The notes under the pieces: generated by a model
What the model was told of the DNA's origin: nothing
What the model saw: the letters and a program-made list of their open reading frames with translations, nothing else
The model's database searches: none
From: Candidatus Omnitrophota bacterium
GTDB taxonomy: Bacteria > Omnitrophota > Gorgyraeia > Zapsychrales > JANLHA01
Assembly: GCA_023247795.1 (NCBI GenBank)
Contig: JAHFFT010000001.1
Coordinates: forward strand, 91,781-137,881
Reading direction: 5' to 3'
DNA length: 46,101 nucleotides
Position numbers and translations under genes: made by a program
Part shown: in pieces, positions 1 to 15,000 of the stretch
Layout: every line of letters starts with the position of its first letter
How positions within the stretch are numbered: position 1 is the stretch's first letter

Positions 1-3000
1 GGAGTGGTATAAACTTTACCAAAATATCGCTGTGCTGCGTTAACTAATAGCAGCGTCGTCTGCCTACGAACGTCCGGATCAAATGAAAACAGCAATTCAG
101 CTGCTGATTCTTTCTCAGGAACATTCCACTCTCCCCAGGAAAGCTGTTGCCATCGCGCCGATTTCTTCGCTAAAGAATCGCGATCTTGTTCCATTTGCTT
201 ACTTAAAATTTCCTTTAGCTCTTCTGCCTGCTCGTCATTGAGCTGCCCATCGATCATTTGAAACACTTGTTCCCGATTCAAATCCCGCAGCGCGAAACGC
301 AATCGCAGATATTCCTTTATTTCTTGTTTATCCCCGTAGTCCCCATTTTGATAAATGGGAAAAAGCTCTCCCTTTCGTTCAAACAAAATTTCAAACATCG
401 ATTGAAGCTCTGTTTTTGAAAGCCCTTTTTTCAACCTCAATTCACTGGAAGCATAAATATCTCCCGACGCTATCAACTCTCCACTGCCTGGCCCCAATAA
501 ATCCTGACCAACATATTTCAATTCTTCATTCCCTTTCAGTTGAGCTGATCGCATAGGAAAGGATTTTGGTTTTCTTTGCCGCTTTTTAACAGGAGGGGTT
601 ACGACTTCTGTTACTAGGGAAACGTTTCTATCTGTTCCGTTGCCGTTTTGAGCTTCATACCGTTGATCCCTCAGGACCATTAATTTTGCATTCCATTCCC
701 TTATCTCATCACCATTCTTAGGGGCGACGTTCGTAAACTCATCGTCCAAAAGACCACCATCCATATCGGCATCAATTTCTTCATCTTCATTACCTACATC
801 ATCAATGCCTTGATCTTTATGGCCGTTAAAACCAATAAGAATATTTAGAAATACCTGCATTGTAAACTCGAGCGCGTCAGGAGAAAGGTGGTCAAATGTT
901 TCATAAGTTGGTATTTCTGATTCTAACCACATTTCTTTCAGCCAAAGTTCCACTTTAGATTGCCTCGATTGATCAAGAAACAGAAAATATTTCATCCCCT
1001 TGACCCAGAAATTGGAACTCAATTGATCAAACTGTTCTTGAAACCCCTGGTATTTATCTTTCGGCTCAGCGGAATAAAGAATCAAGGCTCCCATCCGTTT
1101 CAAAACTTCAACAGCCAGATCTAATGGATCCTGCCCTGGTTTCAACTCAATCGTTTGTAAAATTTTCGCGTGCTGGCTGCAAGTATTGATGGCCTGGGCC
1201 ATCTCCCCCACATCACTGTAAACCGTGGCAATCAATTTTCGTAAAACAATTTCTCTGAGTGGCATTGATGGATATGGCTTCAAAAGATCGTCGTATTTAT
1301 AGCTCTTGGGAAGATGATTCCATTTCCAAACAAAATATTGCGCGGCCTCAACCAGCGGATGCTCCTTCCCACCCATGGTCACCGCAGATTCAAACATTCG
1401 AGAAAGCAGCAAATCAATGATACTGCCCAACCTTTGGACCTGGTCAGCACTCAACTGGCGTGCCTGATCAAACATGGTATAAAAATCCGATTCCAACAAT
1501 CTTGTCGCAATCGGTTTGAGTTCCTCGTCTTGCATTTTCAAAATGATCTGTTCGTTAAATTGAAACGGCACATCAGGAAACCCGGCCAAATCAGCTTTCA
1601 TCATCTTTGCCCGCAATCTAATCAATGAGAATGGTGAATGTAAAAATGCTTCAATGGCTTTGCCCTCAAAACCTTTCTGCCCATAGACATAATCATCTAA
1701 AATACGGTTTTGCAAGGCGGCGTCCGGATCATTAGCAAAACGTCCTATGATATCTTCGATCAGCAGATTGGTATGAAGACTGAGTTCCTGCAATAAGCCC
1801 AGGGCATGCCAACGGACACCTGGATCAGCCGACTGTAAAAGTTCACTTAGGGAAAATGGAATTCTTGAGAAAAATTTATCAGATATGAAATCCTCTGGGA
1901 TGTAATCAATGTCCAAGCTGCCATTTTCCAGTAAATCTTCAAGAGCCAAAATAGGAATTATCTTGTTCTCTGATTTTCTTCTAATTTCAGGGGTCAGGTC
2001 ATTTGAGTCATAAATCTTAGCTGGAAACGCTTTTAATAAATTTTGCGCGTCATATATTGGCAAGTACGCGGGAGAAACAACCCCCATTGTCGTTGTATTT
2101 CCAATATTACCGGATAAAAAGGTCCCGACTTCTTCAAATCGCGGATAATTATGGAAGTCAGGCTGATAATGGAGAACAACATCGAACGGTGAATAAATAC
2201 CCCTTTCAAAACGCTTTTTTCCGTTCATCGCTGTTGTGTCATGCCCCATCAGATCCGGTCCAAAAATTCTACGGATCCCGTCTTCAAGACTTTCCTCCGG
2301 CGAGAGCGCTATGAAAACCCAATGATCGGTCCCGCGAACGCGCAAGAGTTCAAATCGACGCTGCAATTCTTCTAATCCGCTGCCAACGATCTGATCCCCG
2401 ATGTTTCCCTGCAGATGAAAACACAAAAAATCTGATTTGTTCTGATCAATTTCCCTCATCAAAATTTTTACCGACGGCATGGTTGGGAATCGGGCCAAAA
2501 CACCCATGACATTTGATTGAAAAACTTGAAAAGACCGTTCGATTTCTTTGATATCTTGCCCGGTTAACACCTTAACTTCGTTCCCTTTTCTTCTCTGCTC
2601 ATCGAGGCGTTTCTCAAGAAAACCCATTTGCGACGGTAAAATGATTTGGCAGATCCCCATAAACACTTCTATCGGCAATTCGATTCCGAACGCCGGAAAT
2701 CCTCTCAGCACATTTTGATGCCCGCTGAGCTTGATCTTATCCTGCGCAATCGCTAGCTTCAAATCGCTGATAATCGTGTCAATGCTTGCCAACCAATCAA
2801 CAATAGCTTTATCTGAGGCAGTAAACAGTGGCTGATGTGTTCGTAATTCACAAAATTGCGGCAGCATCTTGATAATCTCTTGACTGTTTGTTCGACAGAT
2901 TAACAATCTTGTCAACAATTTGGGATCATTGATTCGATGGGCCGCTGCCACATCGATAATACTTCTTATCTCCGCTTCCGACCGCTTCGTTTCTCGCTGT

Positions 3001-6000
3001 AAGACACTCAAGATCTGTTTATTGGTAAAAAAATGTCCCTGACTGATTTCATTTGGCTTTTCAAATAAAAATTCAAAACTATCCAATTGTTCTTCTGACC
3101 AAAGCCACCTGCTAACTGCTTTTGGCAACAAATTTGTAAAAACTGCGCTTCCGCCCCTTTTGATTTCAACAACTTGCGCAATGATCCACTGTTTAGCATC
3201 GGATTCAAGCAATGACCATTTGGGATATTTCTTGCAAACGTTCTTTAATTTTGAACTTGTCTCCCTAAAATGTATGATTTCATTCTGCTGGGCGTCCACA
3301 TTCCCTTCTTTTTCATTTTCTAACTGCCACCATGCTTTGACAATCTCTGTCAACCCCACCATGGGTTCTTTGGGTTTATATCTATTATCAATTTTGGTAT
3401 TCCCCCTACTCGATCCAGCGGTATCAATGTGATCTTGATCTCCGTTAACCTCGTCCGTAGTTTCCTCAACAGCCGAATCAATTGCGTTCTGGGCGGCAGC
3501 GGCAGCTCTTTCAGCTGCCCTTTCAGCCGCATCTTCCGCCGCAACTTCTCTAATGATACTTTTAACCTGCTCTAGGGTGACCTCATTCCCAGGGGCACTA
3601 CGCAAAAAAACGATATCGTCTGCGGTCATTTTAAAATAATTCTCTTTAATAAATTGACGCAACCCTTTCGGGGATTCGTCAACCGGCTTTGCTGGCTTCG
3701 TTCCCATTGTTTCATTGACAGTTTTTCCCTTTGCGGCCGGCGGCGTTGCAATAGGTTTGGTTGCTTTCTTAGCTGGCACCTTCGGCACGACTACAGAGGC
3801 AGGTTCAAGTACCGACAATGGACTGGGTATTATTTCTTTCACCTTTTCCAAAGCACCTACCGTTTCCGTCAATGCAGATGGCTTGGGTTTTGACACAGGC
3901 ACATCTTCCACTGCCGCAGGTTTTTCATTCGTCCACCAATACGGCACTAAAATATCCCTCATGGATTCTTTGACTTCGGAAAAATCAAAATGAATCCTAC
4001 CCAAAGCTGGGTGCTGCTTATCCCAATCCAAAGTGCTGTCAACAATGAAATACGCTGTTCGGCTTTCCCAATGCCCTTGTTCGACCAGGTCTCCGTTCGC
4101 ACCAGCTTTCGGTTCGATATAAACCGGGATCCGCATATTGGTCCTTTGAATTCGATATCGATTCGGTAATCCCGGACCTATGTTGAATGCTTCAACAAAC
4201 TTACTTGACGCGATCGGTGCGGCAAAATCACCACTGGCAAAATCTTTCAAAATAACATCTTTTCCAACAGAAAGAATATAAACCGGCTGCTGCGAATCAT
4301 AAATATCACCGAGTCCCGAGCTGACAATCAACTGGCGATCCAAACGCGCAAAAGTGATCCCGCTCTCTTCAAATTCAACCACCGGTGCCCAGCTAAACAT
4401 CGAGACCCGGCCCTCTGGTGAAAAAGTGTTAACATTCCCTTGGTGACGAAAAATGATTGTTACCCCTTCATCACCACTACCTCCTATGAAATGTCGCCCG
4501 GTCAAAAAATTCTTGCCAGAAACGGAAGCTGGATAGGATTTGCTGTGCCATTTTTCTTTATTCTGCAAATTCTGATAAAATGTTGCCCGAAAAACATCCA
4601 TGGGCACATCGATCACGTTTCTCACCCCCAATGGTTTACGATAGACATTCAAAAGGCCATTGCGGTCGTAAAGCAGAACATGTGTTATCGCGTCATAGAA
4701 AAACAAATAATTTTCGGTCAGCTCGCCCTTATCATCGCACTCGACAAAGGCCACATACTGAGAGGCTTTTGAAAGATACTGTCCACCAATCCGTTTAACC
4801 CTTCTTGCTAAAAATCCTCGGGAACCCGAAGCAACTTTGGGAGTACTGATCGAAAGGTTGCCAAATTGAAACGCGGGATGAAAAGTAAAATCGTATGGTC
4901 TGGCGTTTTCCTTATTCCCAGCAATCCGTTTTCTTACCTCAGGGGTCAAATGATTGACTTTTGTTCGCAAAGCAAAATCAGCAAAAGCCTCTTCCCTGAC
5001 CAATTGCTCCATGCTCACAAATCGAGAATTCGTTCCCCGTTCCGGAACGATGATACGAGAGCATTGTCCCGTGCGATGATTCTTTAAAATCAAATTTTCT
5101 CGATACATGATCAAAAAAAGGATATTGGATGGATCAGCTTGATCGATTAGCATTTTGCAACCCTGAAGTGCGCCCCTCTCAGTTTTTGTTGGGCGTACCG
5201 TCTTAACCAAACCTGATAAACTATTTTCAAAATGTATTTCAAAATCACCGAAATGATAATCAAATTTTTTTGTTTCAATCCCTTTCTGGAAAAATTGTTC
5301 GGGTCTCTGCTGATAAACACTTAAAAACCGCTCTATCTTTTGATTGATCTCACTCAATGCCGCTGTTGGTACATCAGCGGGTTGATCTGCTAAAATATTT
5401 TCGCCAACGGTGATATCCGGTTCGCCTACGCTGCTCTGTGAAGCAATCGTTGGTTCAAGATTTTCTTCGCCGGAGGACGGCACACTGCCCCTAACCTCGT
5501 CCATCTGAGTCGCGGCTGGCGCCAATAAAGAATCAAAATCAACAGGACGACTTCCAACCGAAACCCCAGTTTCTTGCCGTATTTTTTTCAATTCCCCAAG
5601 ATCAACCAGGCTGCTGGCCTCTTGTTTGTATTTTCTAACGTTGGCAAAAAACTCCGCGACCAGAGGACATCGAGTCCTTTGATATCCTTTCTGGGATTCC
5701 AACTTAGAATAAATCATCTTTTTGTCACCATAACAAACCAAAACTAAGTTGGGCAACGAAATAAAAGTCATATAATGATTTGTCGGCTGGCCGTTGGAAG
5801 CTTTCTGGACAAGCGCAACAATCCGATTGGCGTCAGTCCCATCTTCACGCACCTTAATGACGTCGTCATTTTGCAAATCACGCCATTGGGCCTCTCGGGT
5901 ATCGGGCAAAAGAAATTCGAAAGGTTGAAAGGTGACTCGTCCTAATAATTTCGGCGTTGGATCCCAGTGTTCCAAAATCAGATCTTCAACATTGTCCCTT

Positions 6001-9000
6001 TTTGTATAATGGTTCAACATGGCTTGGTTCATAAAAGCCGCGACCACCGGAATTTCCATCATCTGCTTTGGTTTGATTTCCCCGCTATCGGCAGGCGCAA
6101 TGGGTGCGGTCCATTGCCTGGTGCGGCTGTCCCAAAACCGGCTCTGCCCCTTAATCGATACCGCAAGTAAAACATGGGACACATCTTCAACGTCAATGAT
6201 TTCCTTGATCTTGATATCAAAAGCACCAAAATGTCTTCTTGCTGCTGAAATGGTGGCGAGACGATCCCGCAAATAACCGCCGAACCAAAGTTTTACCCTA
6301 GCAACACTCAAAATAACATCTTTATTGGCCATTTTGTGCTCATCGAGGTTCAATTGCGGCGCCAGCTTTTGCAGCCTCGTATAAATCTGATCAGCGCCGC
6401 GATTAAGGATCTCCTCAGGGTTACTGTCTGGCAAGGCTAACTGGGCCTCTAAATCTCCGTACAATTGATTCAACTCTTTTAATAATTTGATCGTCGGTGT
6501 TTGACGCAGTTCTGGCTCAGTGTGTTTGATAGGACCCTCAACCAACGGAACATTTTCGGCTTGAGCCATTTTTGCACTCGCACTTGGATTTTGAATCTCC
6601 GTTTGACCATGACTTAAATCTGCTTTGATCTGTTGTATTTCATCCTGCAAATGACTTATTGCCTGCGGATCTCCCACCCATTCCGTCGCAATCTTATGAC
6701 TCGTTAGTAATGAAAAAATAAATGGATAACTTACGCCAAAACATCTTGCGATTTCTTTAGCCGTAACATTGACCGACCCGTGGTCATGAAACCTGCACCA
6801 TCTTCGACAGGCCTGTATCGTCAATTGGGCCTCAGTCAAATCGTCGCTTTCAATAAAAGATGTGATATTTTTCATACTGGGCGTCTTATTGTTCAATTCC
6901 TGCTTAATGTGAAAGCCGTATACTTTTTTCCCATTCAAAAACAAAATTAACCCTATCTCATCTTCCCAATCCAACCAGACTTTAAAATGGCCGGGACTTT
7001 CAAATTTCAATCTCAATTTGAACCTGTTAATAAGATTGATTAGTATTTGCTTATTGTCAGTCGTAATCGACAAATCGTAGGAATTGAATTTATTGATATG
7101 CTCTAATAATATTTTTAATTTTACAGGGTCACGAGCTATTTCATCCAGCCGCTGGTCAAGCGCATAAGCAATGACAGCGACCAGATAATCAACAACTCCT
7201 GGGGCATTCGCTGCCGTTACTTCTCCAGACTTGACCTGATCATAAACATGCTCGATATCGCTCAAGCCAACCCCTTGAAACTGATACCCGAAACTCTCTA
7301 AAACCTTCATCAATGTTTCCCGGCTGGCAGATTGGTAGCTTGCGACCTTGTTCAATTCATTTTCTAAATGCCCTAAAGCGACCGATTCATTTTCAGTTTT
7401 TCGTAACTCAACAAAACGCTGATAAAGATCGATCTTCGTTTTGTAATACAAATAGTAATTGCAATAGTAAGACAACTGCCCCCCCGCCGGCTGATTCAAA
7501 TTGGTCAACAGATTCTGCAAAATAACCGGCTTTAAAATTAACAGCCTCTCATCATTGATCAACTCATTCACTGCCTTCACCGTCATACCCGTCGCGGCTT
7601 GGATATCATCCGCGGTATGACCATTGGCAACCAACTGCGCGATTTTATATTCCTCGGCATTCAGAATACCGGAACGAAGTAAATACGCCAACGCGTCGGT
7701 CCGCAGCTGCAAAAACGCCCATAAAGGGGGCAGGCCCATTTTGATGGCAGCGGCGTAGCGCGCTGCTAAATCAAAAACCTCACCTTGAGCATTGGCTCTA
7801 CCCATAAACAAAAAATACATCTCCATTGGATTTTGTAGGCCACGAACGTCCACAGCAAATTCTGACAACAAACCCATCAAATTTTTGACCGTCAGCGCCG
7901 GACAATCTTCTAAATTCCTTAATTCTCTCATCAGTTGAACAGCAGCCCCAAAATTATTTGTGTTCGTTTTTCGAATCTCCTGATACCTCTGGAGAATGTC
8001 CGTTTGAAATGATTCCAAGTAATGGATGTAAAGCCGTATGCAACTGACCACATCACCCGACCAGCTATGGGTTTCACTTTGCTTCAACGTAAGAATATAG
8101 GTAATGATTTCCGGTTTTATAGGTTCTTCCGGAAACAAATTTTTGATTTCAAAATAAGCCTGCGATATCGCCTTAGCCCGGTTACGTTCTTTCAAAAAGT
8201 GTTTACGAAAATAATAGTAACTGATATAACTTGCCGCCATATGAAATGAACTTTGATGAAACCTTTTTGTCTCTTGATGGGCAGCAACAACCGACCCTTC
8301 CAACTTTTCAGTCAGTTGATCATAAATTCTTAGCGGCGTGGGAATGTATTCATCACTCTGACTTTTGACCAACTTTAGGCCTTGACCGCTGGGATATAAA
8401 ACAGTATAGGCAACCGGGACATCTCCCGTCTTTATTGAAACCTTAACAAGGCAAAAAGGCTGCGAGCCATCCACCGTCGCTCCTGGGAATTGATTCAATT
8501 TCTTCAATTGATCCAATTCCAACACATTTCTTTGTCCAGCATCCTCCCGCGGCAGCCTTATCCCCCACAACTTAATCACGTAAGGACCATCTTCAAGTTG
8601 ATAACTCATCTTCTTGTCCACTATCCCCTGATCAGAAAGCAAAGTATCAAGACCGCTTTGGACATCTTTTGAAATCTCATTGCTAGTCTTTTTCGATAGA
8701 TCGTCGACAGCAGATGTTTGGGGCCCTAAGGCTTGATCAATGACTTCTGGCGTCACCCGCTCCAACTCATCATGAAGTATAGCTACCGCCCCAGCATTGG
8801 CCTTCTCCTGAAATTTGATATTGTAACGCTCGGCCATAATCTGTATCGCTGTAAAAATCACACCCGTTTCTCTTTCAAGTGTTCGAATGTTGAATTTAAA
8901 ACTCTGACTTTCATGCGACTTCATCCACGCGTGCAGCTTCTTAATGTTAGCTTCCGCTGTCGCGACGTTGGAAGAACGGGCAATGATGTTGGCGACCAAA

Positions 9001-12000
9001 TGACTTACTAATGGGTCTTGCGCGTGATACCCAAGCCCTAAACTGATGGTGTGTTTTCCAATGCAATGAAAAATTAGTCCCAACGCGTCATCCCATTGCA
9101 ATTGAAGATGGTAACGATCGTGCGAATTCAACTGCAGCAATACATGTCGCGAACCCAGTCGGATCTTCTTGTCACCCCTCCCAGCGACCGTGAACGCGAA
9201 AGAGTTAGAATGATTTTCGTTGAAAGACTTGATGTCATTTTGCAGCGTCTGCAAGCTCGCGGCGTCTGGTTGCTCAACACCCATCAACTTTATCGAGTGT
9301 AGCATGATTGATTCTAGCTGATCCGCATCAAGCTGGTCATCGATGGGGATCTGACCCTTATCGACCTGGGCCTTTTCCAAATTTTGCGGCATCCAATAGG
9401 GCCGAAAAATCGCATCATTCGGACCATTCCCGGCAAAATACTGTGGTTCTTCCCACCATCGATGGCCTAACGCTATCAAAGGGTTTAAAGTGTTCCTTTT
9501 CCAATATGGGGAATTCTGATCAACGATGAGTTTGACTTCCCGCCACTCAACCTTACCGTTGTTCCATATGGGCCTAAACAACTTTTGCTCCGTCGCTGCT
9601 ATTTGCAAATCAAAATTCCGTTCCTCACCTTGCTGTTGCCCAACAACACAAAGACCCTTAAACGTTTCGCTAAAAAGATCAGGAAATTTCTTAACAAGCG
9701 CGTTGAGATCAATATCATCGTCGACGATGACATAAAACGGATTTTGAGGGTCCCTCAAGTCGCCCATGGCCGTAAAGACATAATGGCCTCTGGCAAGATA
9801 AATGATCTCCGATAAAACGTCCCCGCCCTGGGAAGAAATCCGCCCCATAGGCGCCAGCACCCCCGGAAACGGGAGGTTGGTCAACTCGATGACCGGACGA
9901 TCTTGATAAGAAAGCTTAAACGTCTCCTGTTTCCCAATGAGTTCAACTTTCGTCGAAAAATCCCCCATCGGAATGGGGTACCAATTTGTTTTATCGGTCC
10001 GATTCTCGATGTCCTGAAAAAAACTTTCAAATATCTCCGGCGCCTTGACCATTACTATCTGATTGGCATCGGCCGGCCGGTTGACCGTAAGAACCAGCCC
10101 ATACCGGTCAAAGACAAAAACCCTTTTGATCCCATTCACAATGAGCCGATAATTCTCTTTTAATTCCCCATTTTCATCATTTTCAACAAGAGCTGTAAAG
10201 TGACCGGATTTGATAATACGCTTCAAATAAACGCTGATTGATCTCCATTTCTCACTATTGGTTCGAGGCATGATAAATTCAACATTTCCAGACCGGACCG
10301 CGTTGAATTTGATACTTTTGTAAGGCCTCTTATAAGGATAAAGGTTCAAAATCGCCATATTCTTTTGGGGGTCTTTGAAATGATTAACAATGACCCGATC
10401 GGTAAAATCAGCAAAATCGGCCATTGCTAAAAACTTATCAAAATTATAAACCGTAACTTCTTTATCTGATTTCAGTTCCATCGTGTTCCAGGCCGTCCCC
10501 TGACTGCTGATCATGTGAGCAGCCCCCTGCTCAACAACTAAAATGTTGAAATTCTGGGGATCCGCCTGATCAACCATGACCTTGACATGCACACCCTCTG
10601 CAAATTGCTTAGAAAAAGAAAGAAGGGCGATTTTTCCAACAAGCTGCGCAGGCAGTCGAAAAATATTAGTTGCTCCCATCGTGAAAGTTTCGCTGCTAAA
10701 AATCGTTTGAGGGGCTTGGATAGCACTCATTTGTGACTTTACAAAATCTAAAACTTGCTTCAAATCGACGGGGCCTGCTTTGTTTTGTTTATTCACAACA
10801 GCTTCCACCGGTATTTTCTCTTCTCGATCTTCTTTTTCTACATGCGGCTTGAGCACCGGTAAATCTTTTGGCAATTCAACCTTACTACTCTCAACTGGAC
10901 TTGGTTCACTTGGCTGCAGCGACGGGACCGAAGCAAAAAAATCATTAACAAGCTGAGAAGTCACCACAACTTGATTCGCCTTAGAAAACCGCTCGATTCG
11001 TCTCCCTCGAATCACAATCATTTTGGCCGGTGTCGAAAGGATGGTTACCAAATGGCTGGTCGGTTGACCGTTTTTATTCTTTTTAACAAAATAAACCACC
11101 ACGTTGCTAGAACCATCCGGATCCTGATGGACCCGGGCCCACCGTTTGCTTAAAATGCTGTCTCTGACTTCACCTTGATGTTTGATCTTTAACGTGAGTG
11201 GAGTGAACGTCACTTCCTTAAGATTATCCGGTCCCTTTCCCCACTGCGATTTGATAATCTCCCCCTGCACCACCGGGTCGGTAAAATGTCCGATCATGAC
11301 GTCCTCAGCAAACTCCGTGTATTCCGGAATTCCGGCGAGCATGTCCTTATCTATTTTCCCATCGACCGGTGTCACTCCGCTAGACCAGCGTTGTGAGATG
11401 CTGTTCCAAAAATAAACCGCCTGCCCGTCAGAAGCGATCAAAAAGAAATTCTTTGGATTGCGACGATCAATGACCTCGCGGATCCTCACCTTTCCCGAAT
11501 CCGCCCGGGAACTGATCCTTGAAGAACAAACCAAACCATTCAAATAATGCCCGAATATGACCCGAACATCCGGAAGTTCCAATTCCGTCTTATCTCCCAA
11601 AATGGGGATCTTTTCCAAATGAGCCGCCTGCAAATAACTCCGCAAATGATCGGTCAGGCGGGTGCTATTTTGGGCCAAAATTTCCAAAGTTGATTGGGTT
11701 CCCATATGGATTTCATTTTGAATGTCATGATAAGTGACAGCTAAATCCTCCGCGGACCTGCTCAATTGCTCGCTTGCCGCCTTTTCCTCCCATTCTTTTA
11801 ACCAATAGGGCCGGAGTTGCCGCTCTTCCCAATCCATTTTCTCATCGTCACTATTCAGAACCGGCTGCTGATCGCCAAAAAAGAAATCACTGATATCTGC
11901 TTGAGCACCCATCGGCACGATGAACACGGTCCGTCGTCCCTGATAATGCCCGTTCTCCCAATAAGGAAAAACCAAATCCGATGGAAGAACTTCATACTTT

Positions 12001-15000
12001 GTCCCCAAAATCGATGGTGCAGGTGACTTTCCCAACTGTCCTAAAAGGCTGGGAATGTTTAAACGATTCCCGTTAAAAATTTGAATCGCCTGCTCAGGGT
12101 CATGAATATTACCAATGAGGCTGCAGATGAGTTTGTTCTTACCGACACGGTAAAATTCTGCCGCCACGTTCCCTTGTCCATCCTTGACAACCGCAATGGG
12201 AACCATGCCGTAGGTAGAAAGCATACTTGGTGTGTCGGCTGACATCCCTTCCTGATAATCCATTTTAACCTCGACCCCATTCTTAGCGCCCAAGGCCAGA
12301 CGGGCAAGGCCTCCCGATTTGATTTGCTTCAATTTACGGTTTTCATATTTCGAATACCGCTTCAATAAATCCTGAAAAAACGTGCCAATAAAATAATTAT
12401 CAGTGATAATTTTAACTGGTTGCTCAAGTCGCTGCGGATCATTGACGGTAAAAAGCACTCCGTGCCGGTCGTAGACCACCACTTTATCCAGCAAACGCAC
12501 AAAGCAAAGATAATTTTGGGGGTTGTTCTTTTCAAGCAGAATTTTATATCGTGGAAATTGTCCGCCGCGGTCGGCATCACGGGCATAATCCAACGCCTCC
12601 GGCAAAAACTCCCAAATGGAACGGTCTGCCGGGGTTTTGATCAAAACCCGGCCAAAATAAATTCCGCCTTTTTGAAAACTTTTGTATTCCCCTTGCGGAC
12701 GGTCTTTGATCAATTGTTCCCGCGTTGTTGGGCTCCCAAAATGATTGATCAATGTTCGATTGACAAATTCCCGATAAACCGGCTTTTGCAGCATTTCTTC
12801 CGCATTGACATTAGTTTTACGAATCGTGTCATGGGCCCATTGATCGCTCTTGCTGTTTTTAAAATATATTTTCTTTCCAACCGACACGACCAAAAAGAAA
12901 TTCGTTGGATCATCAAGATCGACAATCGCCTTAGTTGTTGGCTGCCCAGGATGTTTGCTTATGAGTGTTGTACTGGCAACCAATTCACTCAGATAAAATC
13001 CCATCTGAAGACTGACGTTCTTAACCCTAACAAAGACCGAAGACTCCTTCACTCTTTCCTTCTCAAACTCGTCCGCTGATCTTAAAGAAAGCGCCCATTG
13101 TGCCTCTCTAAAAATACCTTCCAGTCCGTCGATGAAATTCCCTTGAACTGTTTCAATATGAAATTCCGCTAAGACCGCGTCAACAGTTTCAGATGGAACT
13201 CCGAACTGACGGGCCAAACCATCTGCGGTCTGCGCCGTGACGGTCCAGGTATTTTTCTTCGCCCATTGACGGAATATTTCTAATGGAACAACATTTTTCT
13301 GAACCGCAATCGGTTCTTGCGGAGCTTTCTCCGTTGCAGCTGGTTCAACTGTCAATGTGACTGGGGGGATACCGACGGAAACAGGTGGAACTTCTTCTTT
13401 TACGAATGTCGCGGGCAAGACATTATCAATCACCGGTTCTACTTTACGTACCGATTCCAGCCAATAAGGTTGAAATGGATTGACTTTAAGTTCCTGATGC
13501 CTTTTTTCTCCAAGATAGACCGGCACTTCCGCCGGAGGTTGATACGGCGCAGCACCGAATCTAATTTCATGCACATAACAAACCTTTCGCGAAACCCATT
13601 TTTCCTTGACTTTCACCGGAATCACGCGGTCGGTCGTAACCACTTCATACCTTGCTTCGCTGGCAATGTATTTACCATCTCCGATGAGATCAGCGCGGTC
13701 TTGTCCAAACGCGTTGCGAAATCCCTCGGAAACCACTCCCGGCCCCCGCTGTTCGCCAAGTTGTTTTACCAGCCTGGGAACATTGACATGCAGGCCGTCA
13801 ATGACGTAAACCGGCTGCTCAGGATCACTCAAATCGCCAATCCCGTTAAGAAAAACAATTTGATTTTCGCCGATACGCGCGATTTCAGAGGAATATCCGG
13901 TCTCAACATTGGTCACCCGTGCCACCGGTTCCCAACCAAATCTTTCAAATGAATAAATCTTTTCCGCCTTTATGTTCACACCGCGATAAAAAGTCACGCG
14001 TGTTTTCTTTGAATCACCACCGACATTTAAACTATTTGATAATCTTGTGTCCGAAGAAATATTCCACCCTTTGTATTTTTCAACCAACTCTTCAAAAAAG
14101 GTATCGATAAAGACATTGCGATTGACATATTTCCCACCCAGTGGCTTGGGACACACTGTTAATAAACCATTTTTGTCATAAGCAAAGACTTCATTAATCG
14201 TATCAACAAAAAATAAATAATTGTCCGTAAAATTCCCTTGCTCATCAGCTTCAACCAAATAAGAATACCGAGCTGCCCCTCGTTTCTTTTCATCCCCGCG
14301 GATGAGGATGATTCGTCCCTTGCCGGAACGGTTCAATCCTTCATCCTCGCCAATCAAAAATTTCCATGCCTCATTATGGATGGAAGGCAAATTAAATCCT
14401 ACTGCTCCAAAAGAAATGGATGAACGATAAGGACGCCAGAAAGCCGGATTTTCTTTTGTGAAAGAAGGATCTTCCCGCTGAATAATGAGCCCCTGCGCGG
14501 CTGCCGTGCCAAATCGATGAAGAACCACGGAGCGCACAAAATCCTGATACGGCAAAGCCTTTCTTAATTGCGCTTCACTGATTCCGCCGGCTGCCGTCGG
14601 GACTAAATCATCCTGCTCTGACCACTCTTGGTTAGCGCTGTGCTTAACATAGGTCTGCCCCTCAAAAGTGACCATATATAAAAAATTATTTTCATCATTG
14701 CGGTCAACGAGTTTTACAAAACCAGGGTTCTCGGGTGTGTTCTGGCGCTTGATATGGATCGATTTGATCAACCCCTCCAGATGATATCCCAAATTCACCC
14801 GGACTTGGCCGACACTGACTTGCATTTTAGGATATTCAACAATGTTTTGTTTGCCAACTGCCAGGTCTGCTTCGGCTTCTTCAACAATTCTGTCTAATAT
14901 TTCATTCCGGTCTTTAGGTGCCGGCAATTCCATTGGTCTAAAATCAGACTCGGGGCTAATCACCACAGGAATCGATGCTGGCGCCGCGGAAAACCAATAA

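Noticed and set aside
12420-13952. Plus-strand ORFs of 219 and 211 codons
   Set aside because: They lie opposite the giant reading frame, whose repeat landmarks are conserved there; their translations show no family features and are shadows.
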